Below, piece by piece: positions 57,101-64,000 of a stretch of DNA of 64,000 nt (the first letter of the stretch is position 1; each line of letters begins with the position of its first letter). Origin of the DNA: Muscardinus avellanarius (lineage: Eukaryota > Chordata > Mammalia > Rodentia > Gliridae); the NCBI GenBank assembly GCA_963383645.1, contig OY726561.1:142187441-142251440 (forward strand). Direction: 5' to 3'. Under the pieces are notes generated by a model. It had not been told where the DNA came from. It saw nothing but the letters and a program-made list of their open reading frames with translations, and ran no database searches. Both the position numbers and the translations under genes were made by a program.

Positions 57101-60100
57101 GCTGGGCGGGCAGGCGGGGAGGGTGCAGAGGCCGCTGACATTCCCTGAACTCTGGGCAGACGCCACCGTCCATCAGAGCCTGCGCCCCGTCATCCTGGGC
57201 CCCATGTCCATCCTCCTTTCCTGGAACCTGGTGCCTGACGCCCGTGGCTATCGGCTGGAGTGGCACCGCGAGAGCGGTCAGTGCAAGTAGAGGGGCGGTA
57301 GCAGGGCCGGGGCTCGGCCTCAGCTGGCCTGACCCTGCCACCTTGCAGGCGTAGAGCCACCGCAGCAGGTGGTGCTGCCCTCCGATGTGACCCGCTACCA
57401 GCTGGACGGGCTGCAGCCCGGAACCGAGTACCGCCTCACGCTGTACACTCTGCTGGAGGGCCGTGAGGTGGCCACGCCTGCCATGGTGGTCCCCACCGGT
57501 GAGGGCCCTCTGGACCTGGCCAAGGGGTTGGGGAGTGTCGGCTCCAGCTGCCTCTCACACTGTGCTCTGCCACAGGCCCAGAACAGCCCGTGGGCCCCGT
57601 GAGGGACCTGCGAGCAACTGAACTGCCCGGGCAGCGGGTGCGGGTGTCCTGGAACCCCGTCCCCAGTGCCACCGAGTACCGTGTCACTCTGCGGAGTACC
57701 CAGGGTGAGGGACAGCGGCCAGAAGCCTCCCATGCTGAAACCCCAGCCTTCAGGCCCTGCACCCTTGCCCCATCTCCTCCAGCTCTGGGACCTGCAGCAT
57801 CCTCCCGTCTCCACATCCGTCGTCCCCCAGGGAGAGCCTGGCCATGGCTCTCACCCTCCCTACAGTCATAGGCTGTGCCGTCCACCTGCCTGTCACCCTG
57901 GCTGTGACCACTGCATGCGCTCTCCCCTCATGTCCTCCTTGGGTGTCCCACACCTGTGTCTGCCCCCTGTCCACTGCGTTCCATCCACCGGCTCCACCCT
58001 GCATCCCCTGCTCCTGTCCGCCGGCCCTGCCATCCAGAGTCCCCATTACCCGAGGCACTGTCATCCCATGGCCTCGGCATCATCACTCACCCACCCACCC
58101 TTTCACGTGTGTCCCCTCGCTGACGCCCACCAGCCCACGTCCCCACCCCAGAGGCCGGCCCCGCCCCACATGGCACCTTCCCCCCACCCTGCCTTCTCCC
58201 TCAGGGGTCGAGCGGACCCTGGTGCTTCCCGGGAGCCAGACGGCCTTCGACCTGGATGATGTTCGAGCCGGGCTGAGCTACACTGTGCGAGTGTCTGCGC
58301 GAATGGGCACCCGTGAGGGGGCGGCCAGCGTCCTCACGGTCCGCCGAGGTGAGCATGTGGCTGGCTTGTGGGTAGCTGCCTGCCTCGCTCCTGCCTCACT
58401 CCTGACCTGCCTTTACCCCCAGAGCCAGAAGCCCCACTCGCTGTCCCAGGACTGCAGGTCGTGGGGTCGGATGTGACGAGAATACGGGTGGCCTGGGGAC
58501 CTGTTCCTGGAGCCAGTGGTTATCGGATTAGCTGGAGGACAGGCAGTGGTCAGTGTGGGGAGTGGGGGCTGCCCAGGGGACTGAGCGGAGTATGGGGACA
58601 GCCAGGAGCCATGCCAGCATGTCCCTCTGGTGCTAGGTCCAGAGTCCAGCCAGACACTGTCCCCAGACTCCTCTGCCACCGACATCTCGGGGCTGCAGCC
58701 AGGAACCTCCTATCAGGTGACCGTGTCGGCACTTCGAGGGCGAGAGGAGGGCCGCCCTGTGGTCATCGTGGCTCAAACAGGTTCGCGGTGGACCCAGCGC
58801 CTGGCTTCTCCGCCCCCGTGTCCCCGTGCCCCTTACCTCCTGTCTCAGACGCCTGCTTCTCCCAGGAGCCCTGTCTTACCCTCCACAGCCCTCCTGCCTC
58901 CTCCCCAGGCTCCGCTTCCCCTTCAGCTCCAGGTCTCCACCTCCTGTGGAGCCCACCCCTTTCCAGGTTCCTTGCTGCCATCTCTGCCCCTGAATTGCAC
59001 TATGCATCCCTCAGGCCCTCCCTCCTACTGCCTCTGCCAGACACCCCTCCTCACCCGCCAGACCTGGTTCTCAGATTTTCATTTCTTGCCAGCTCAGACT
59101 CCCACTGGCCCACCAGAACCCCACTCCTTCCCTGTCTGGCCTGTTCTCTACTTGTCTGTCAGATCCCTGCCCCGTAAGACCCTCATCGCCTCCCTCGTCT
59201 GATGGTCCCTGCTAACTGTCCCGCGTGAGAGTCCCCACTGCCTGTCCCCCAGACCCGCTGGGCCCAGTGCAGACAGTCCGTGTGACCCAGGCCGGCAGCT
59301 CATCTGTCACCATCACCTGGACCAGGGTTCCCGGTGCCACAGGATACAGAGTGTCCTGGCACTCAGGCCACGGTGCGGACCGGGGGCTTAGGAGGGTCGA
59401 GGGGCTAGGTCTGGGTGGAATGGGGGTGCAGGTGGGGTGTTGGGGGACACAGTATGGCTCGCCCTGAAGTTACCTCTACCCTGTTCCTAGGCCCAGAGAG
59501 GTCTCAGTTGGTGTCTGGGGAGACCACTGTGGCTGAGCTAGATGGGCTGGAGCCAGATACGGAGTATGCCGTGCACGTGAGGGCCCACGTGGCTGGAGTG
59601 GATGGGGCCCCTGCCTCTGCGTTTGTGAGGACTGGTGAGTGGGCCCTGGCCAGCGGCTGGCCACCACACCACACCCACCTGCTGCACACTCCTACTGCAC
59701 CAGGACCGCCCTGTCCACGCTGAACCACCCCTGCATTAACCTCACTGAACTCCCATCCTGCTCCCTCCCAGATACCAGTGGCCCCTGATCCCTGACCTTA
59801 CCCTGTCCCTAGCCCCAGAGCCGGTGGGCAGAGTGTCCAAGCTACAGATCCTCAATGCTTCCAGCGACGTTTTGCGGGTTACCTGGGTTGGGGTCACTGG
59901 AGCTACATCCTACAGACTGGCTTGGGGCCGGCGCGAAGGTACGGCTCCCTGCGCCCGCCCTACCCTTCCCGGCTGGCCTGCCTCTCTGGTTAGCCACGCC
60001 ACCCCTGACCGGGGCTCTGGCTCGCCTGGTCAGGTGGCCCCACGAGACACCAGCTGCTCCCAGGAAACACGGACTCCGCAGAGATCCGGGGTCTCGAAGG

Positions 60101-63100
60101 CGGAGTCAGCTACTCGGTGGGAGTGACAGCACTGATCGGAGACCGAGAAGGCGCCCCGGTCTCCATCGTCGTCACCACGCGTAGGCGGGGCTTGATCCGG
60201 AGCACGCCTCCGATTGGCGCTTGGATGCGCTGGGGGCGGTTTGGAAAGGGATCAGTGATTGGTAGTGAGTCTGTGGGGGGCGGGGTCTGCCAGATGACAG
60301 GGAGAGGCCTGGGATTGCCTGTGTGGGATTGCCTGTGTGGGATTGGCGCAGGGGCCGGCGGGGGCGGGGCCTCCCTGATCCCGCTTTCCCTCCAGCGCCC
60401 GAAGCTCCGGCCCCGCTGGACACCTTTCGCATAGTGCAGCGCGGGGAGCACTGGTTGAGGCTGAGCTGGGGGCCAGTGCCGGGGGCACATGGCTTCCGTC
60501 TGCGCTGGCAACCTGAGGGTGAGCGAGGCCCAGCCGGAGGTTAGGGACCAGTGGGGCGGGCGGTGGGCGGAGCCGGCGCATGGGCGAGGTCTGGGGCGGG
60601 ATGAGTGGAATCACTCCACAGGTGGATGGGCTCAAGGAGGGCGTGGAGGGTCGGCCGGGAGGTCAGTAAAGTGGCCAGGGTCAGCGAGAATGAGGACAAC
60701 CAATCAGGAGGGTGGACCTTGCTGGCAGTCAGGCAGTGAGTCGGGGTGGCCAGTGAGGTGAGCAGATCCCCTAGTGCTGGTAGGCAGCCTTTTCCTCCAG
60801 CTCCAGTCCCCACCCTCTGCCCACCCCAGGTGGCCAGGAACACACCCGGGTCCTGGGGCCTGAGCTCAGCAGTTACCTCCTGGAAGGGCTGGAGCCAGGG
60901 ACACAGTACCGCGTGTGGCTGAGTGTCCTGAGGCCGACTGGAGAAGGTCCCCCTGCGGAGGTGACCACACACACCGGTGAGCCCAGGCGCCCTCCCTGAT
61001 GATCCACTCGAGTTGCCCGCACCCCAGACTTTGCCTGGCCCGGGGTGATCTCACTGTGGCCTCTCCTGACACCTAGCTCAGGTGGACCTGCCCCTGGAGC
61101 CCATCTCTTCCCTCTGGGTCCTGGGGATGCAGCCTCTGACCCCTGATCGTGGATCCCTTCCTTAGAATCACCTCACGTCCCAAGCCCTGAACTCCGTGTG
61201 GTAGACACCGCCATCAGCTCAGTGACTCTGGCCTGGACCCCAGTGTCCAGAGCATCCAGCTACATCCTGTCCTGGAGGCCACTCAGAGGCACTGGCCAGG
61301 GTGAGAGGGGGAGGCTGAGGTTGGGGTGCGCTAGCAACTGGGGGTCACGGAGGGCCCTCTGGTTCAACAAAGTTTTGTCCTCTGCAGAAGTGCCGGGGAC
61401 CCCACAAACACTTCCAGGGACCTCAAACTCGCAGCGAGTGACAGGGCTCGAGCCTGGCGTCTCCTATGTATTCTCCCTGACACCGGTCCAGGGGGGTGTG
61501 CCAGGCCCCGAGGCCTCTGTCACCCAGAACCCAGGTACGCAGGGCACAGTGGGAGGGGCCTGAGGAGCGGCTGGGTGAACAGACCCCTCGGTAAGTTGGC
61601 CCTGCCTGCAGCGTGTCCTCACGGCCTGCTGGACGTGACTTTCCTGTTGCATACCACTCAAGACAGCGCGCACCGTGCGGAGGCTGTGAGGCGGGCCCTG
61701 GAGCGCCTGGTGTATGCGCTTGGGCCTCTTGGGCCACAGGCCACCCAGGTTTGGCTCTAGGGGCAGCAGGCCCTACGTCTGCCTGCCCCTCCCCACCCCA
61801 GGCTCTGCCAGTCTCCCCTGTCGTCCTCCCCCAGCCAGCGCAGGTCCAGGCTCCCCCAGCTCTGCCCAGGCTCCAGAGCATCTCTCCTGCTGGTTGGCTC
61901 CCACCCTGCCATCGCTGCTGAGCCCCCAGCAAATAGTCCCACTGCAGCCATACTCCCCATGGTTTCCCCAGGCTCTCTGCGTCCCCAGCCCTGCCTCGCC
62001 ATCCCCCAGGCTCAGTGTCTCTCCCCACCCAGGTTGGCCTGCTGTCCTACAGTCACCGAGCTTCCCCACTGTTCCCGCTGAACAGCTCCCATGACCGTGG
62101 CACCATCCTGCAGAAGATCCGCGACATCCCCTACACGGACCCAAGTGGGAACAACCTGGGTGAGTAGCGCAGTGGGCGTGGGCTCCTGGGACCCTGCGGG
62201 GAGCTTGATGTCCAGGGCCCTGACTTGTCCTTCCTTCCAGGCGCAGCTGTGGTGTCAGCTCACAGACACCTGCTGGGGCCGGGTGCCCCTGGGCGCCGCC
62301 AGCAGGTGCCGGGAGTGATGGTTCTGGTAGTGGATGAGCCGCTGAGAGGCGACACATTCAGCCCCATCCGTGAGGCCCAGGCTGCCGGTAAGAATAGGGC
62401 TGATAGAGCTGGGGCAAGGAATGGGGCATCCCAGGGGGGCTTCACACAGGCGGCCATACCCCTCCTCAGGGCTCAAGGTGATGATATTAGGCTTGGCGGG
62501 AGCGGACCCAGAGCAGCTGCGTCGCTTGGTGCCGGGCATGGACCCTGTCCAACACTTCCTTGCTGTGGACGATGGTGTGAGCCTAGACCGGGCAGTCAGT
62601 GGTTTGGCAGTAGCCCTGTGTCAGGCAGCTTCAGCCACTCAGGTTTGGAAGAGGCCCCTGGGGGCATGGGTGGTGAAGAAGAGGGGGTCTGGGCTTCTGG
62701 GGAGAACTGCCTGTATTCAGAGAGACCCTGTGTCTGCAGCCACGGCCAGAACTTTGCTCCGTGAAGTGTCCAAAGGTAAATGTCCAGGCTTGAGAGTGGG
62801 TGAAGGCCACACTTGGGCCAGTCACCCTGATCCTCACTGACATGTCTTTTCCCCCAGGGCCAGAAGGGGGAACCGGGAGTCATGGTGAGTAGCACGTGGG
62901 GTAGAGAATGGCCGGCCTCAATGGGTCAGGGGCAGCTGATGATGTAGGACTCACTGGTCACCCTTCCTAGGGCCTGGAAGGACAAGCTGGACCTCCTGGC
63001 CCCCCCGGCCTCCCGGTGAGTGCCTCCCCACACCTGTCCCTGTCCTGACTGGCTTGCCAGCACCTTACCTGCTTTTCTTCCTCAGGGCAGGACAGGTGCT

Positions 63101-63991
63101 CCTGGCCCCCAGGGGCCCCCCGGAAGCACTGTTGCAAAGGGCGAGAGGGTGAGTGAGAAGACCCAGGAACTTGCCGGGGGAGCTCCTGCTAGGTTCTCGG
63201 GCTGTAGGAGGAAGAAGCAGAACTAGAACCACAGGGGAGCTGGGCGTGGTGGCGCTGGCTTGGAATCCAGTACTGGGAGGCTGAGACAGGAGCACGGTTC
63301 ATGCCCAGCCTCAGCTACTTAGACCCTGTTTCAAATTTAAAAATAGAAAGTGAGGATGCTCCTCCTAGAAGCCCGAGGGGAGACTGTTACCCACACGGAG
63401 ACTGGGGTGGCTCTGAAGTAGAGGGGCAGAGGGCCTCTGAGAGCCCCTGGAGAGCCGGGGTGGCCACTCTAGTCTCAGAGGCAGGGAGGCCTGTGCCTTG
63501 CCACATCGTCAGATCAGGGGTGCCCTTGCTCCCCAGTGCTGCGCTCCAACTGCAGGGCATGCTGGGTGGAGGGTTCCTCTAGGGAGCCAGGCACCAGGGA
63601 GCGTCCCTTTATGCTCACCTCTTTGTCTCCTTAGGGCGCCCCTGGAGCAGATGGGCTCCCAGGCAACCCTGGCCGCCCCGGGACTCCTGGGACCCCTGGC
63701 CTGAAGGTGAGCAAACCGTGCCCTTGGGGCCGTGGTTGACAGGTGCTCAGTGGGTGCTTCTAACTGTCCTCTGTTTACAGGGCTCCCCAGGGTGGCCCGG
63801 CCCTCGTGGGGAACCAGTAAGTGCCCTTTGCTCTCCAAGCACAAACATGCTTTCTGCGGGTTGGGGGGTCCTGGGGTGGGGGTGGCACCGGCCTGTGGTC
63901 CACCCTGACAGTCACCTGGACCTCAGCGCCACCATCCACTCTGCTTTGTCCCTAGGGAGAGCAGGGGCCTCGAGGCCCGAAGGGGGAGCCG
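54157..63991 (+). CDS. COL7A1: COL7A1 5' part, alpha-1(VII) collagen, partial at 3' end
   Basis: Secreted collagen that forms the anchoring fibrils holding epidermis to dermis. Thirty-four coding exons: 54157-54241, 54681-54858, 55321-55480, 55566-55659, 55746-55907, 56031-56194, 56271-56400, 56497-56613, 56929-57075, 57160-57276, 57349-57498, 57576-57704, 58205-58348, 58423-58548, 58637-58780, 59253-59372, 59491-59634, 59813-59938, 60034-60180, 60396-60518, 60830-60976, 61166-61300, 61388-61534, 61612-61748, 62033-62159, 62241-62387, 62470-62642, 62740-62775, 62858-62884, 62971-63015, 63086-63148, 63635-63706, 63781-63816 and 63956-63991. They encode 1,345 of about 2,940 residues. The start MKLRLLVAALCAGILAEVPR is a signal peptide like human MTLRLLVAALCAG. 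One codon is absent relative to human in the vWFA1 loop (GAAAQG versus GAASAQG). All phases join; the gene continues past the window. Confidence 0.97.
54681..55907 (+). other. COL7A1: COL7A1 vWFA1 domain exons
   Basis: Exons 2-5 encode the first von Willebrand A domain. It has an intact metal-site motif DGSSS (D-x-S-x-S) at VFLLDGSSSIG, the SYKGGNTRTGAAL loop with its metal-binding Thr, and VCILITDGKSQD with its Asp. In NC1 this domain is linked to binding of collagen and other matrix partners. Confidence 0.92.
56031..61534 (+). other. COL7A1: COL7A1 nine fibronectin type III repeats
   Basis: Exons 6-23 form nine two-exon FN3 modules: 56031-56400, 56497-57075, 57160-57498, 57576-58348, 58423-58780, 59253-59634, 59813-60180, 60396-60976 and 61166-61534. 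Each has the strand-B Trp (V-x-W) in its first exon and the L-x-P-G-T-x-Y core in the second. Nine matches the established NC1 architecture. Confidence 0.93.
56660..56875 (+). repeat. Plus-strand B1-ID SINE in COL7A1 intron 8
   Basis: Starts ccaccaggtgtggtgatgca and ends gtgggttcaactgccagtac plus A tail, 50 nt before the next exon. It is the only full SINE in the sampled COL7A1 introns. Confidence 0.88.
61612..62642 (+). other. COL7A1: COL7A1 vWFA2 domain exons
   Basis: Exons 24-27 encode the second vWFA-like domain, from CPHGLLDVTFLLHTTQDSAH to VSGLAVALCQAASATQ. The D-x-S-x-S metal motif is absent (LLHTTQDS), as in human (FLPHATQDN). The fold is kept: VGLLSYSH, NLGAAVVSAHRH and VPGVMVLVVDEPL. 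Confidence 0.9.
62740..63991 (+). other. COL7A1: COL7A1 NC1/collagen junction and start of triple helix
   Basis: Exon 28 (62740-62775) encodes the Cys pair CSVKC before the helix. Exons 29-34 (27, 45, 63, 72, 36 and 36 nt) are all multiples of 9 and begin with a Gly codon, coding Gly-X-Y repeats. One imperfection is seen in exon 31 (GST-VAK-GER, no Gly in the middle triplet), which human shares (GSA-TAK-GER). Confidence 0.93.
63235..63350 (+). repeat. Truncated plus-strand B1 SINE in COL7A1 intron 31
   Basis: Starts ggagctgggcgtggtggcgc and ends agaccctgtttcaaatttaa; internal deletion and no ID half. Confidence 0.8.
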
Positions 63992-64000
63992 GTAGGTGCA

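Overview
This is a nuclear segment of a placental mammal, most likely a rodent of the squirrel-related clade. The coding exons are close to human and mouse orthologues. The introns and gene gaps are packed with dimeric SINEs in which a B1 (7SL-derived) half is joined to an ID (tRNA-Ala-derived) half. That arrangement is known from squirrels, mountain beaver and dormice. I cannot name the species from sequence alone.

Five protein genes lie head-to-tail on the + strand, in the gene order of human 3p21.31. (1) The 3' third of CELSR3 (coding 293-14394, 3' UTR to about 15970) encodes the hormone-receptor/GAIN region, a degenerate GPS, the 7TM domain and the long cytoplasmic tail. (2) SLC26A6 is complete (coding 16849-25495, 21 exons, 754 aa), an anion exchanger with a C-terminal STAS domain. 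(3) TMEM89 is complete (27348-28126, 2 exons, 159 aa), a small predicted membrane protein. (4) UQCRC1 is complete (37306-50108, 13 exons, 480 aa), the Core 1 subunit of respiratory complex III. (5) The 5' part of COL7A1 (from 54157, 34 coding exons seen) encodes signal peptide, vWFA1, nine FN3 repeats, vWFA2 and the start of the collagen triple helix; it runs off the right edge.

Exon borders were placed by matching each translated exon to the family, requiring AG acceptors and GT donors, and checking that codon phase carries through every junction. All junctions are consistent. One SLC26A6 intron needs a GC donor. The summed lengths of SLC26A6, TMEM89 and UQCRC1 equal or nearly equal the known protein lengths.

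The rest is intron and intergenic DNA. A SINE-rich desert separates TMEM89 from UQCRC1 (28127-37190) and continues through UQCRC1 introns 2, 3 and 6. A mostly unique gap separates UQCRC1 from COL7A1. GC-rich promoter segments precede SLC26A6, UQCRC1 and COL7A1. The genes are neighbours but do not share a pathway: planar polarity/axon guidance, epithelial anion transport, unknown, mitochondrial respiration and skin anchoring fibrils.

I found no new biological system. The items most worth checking are the GC-AG intron in SLC26A6, a possible intronic poly(A) end of CELSR3, a FOX-like repeat array in the CELSR3 3' UTR, a poly(A) signal inside the TMEM89 reading frame, and three distinct B1-ID SINE subfamilies side by side.
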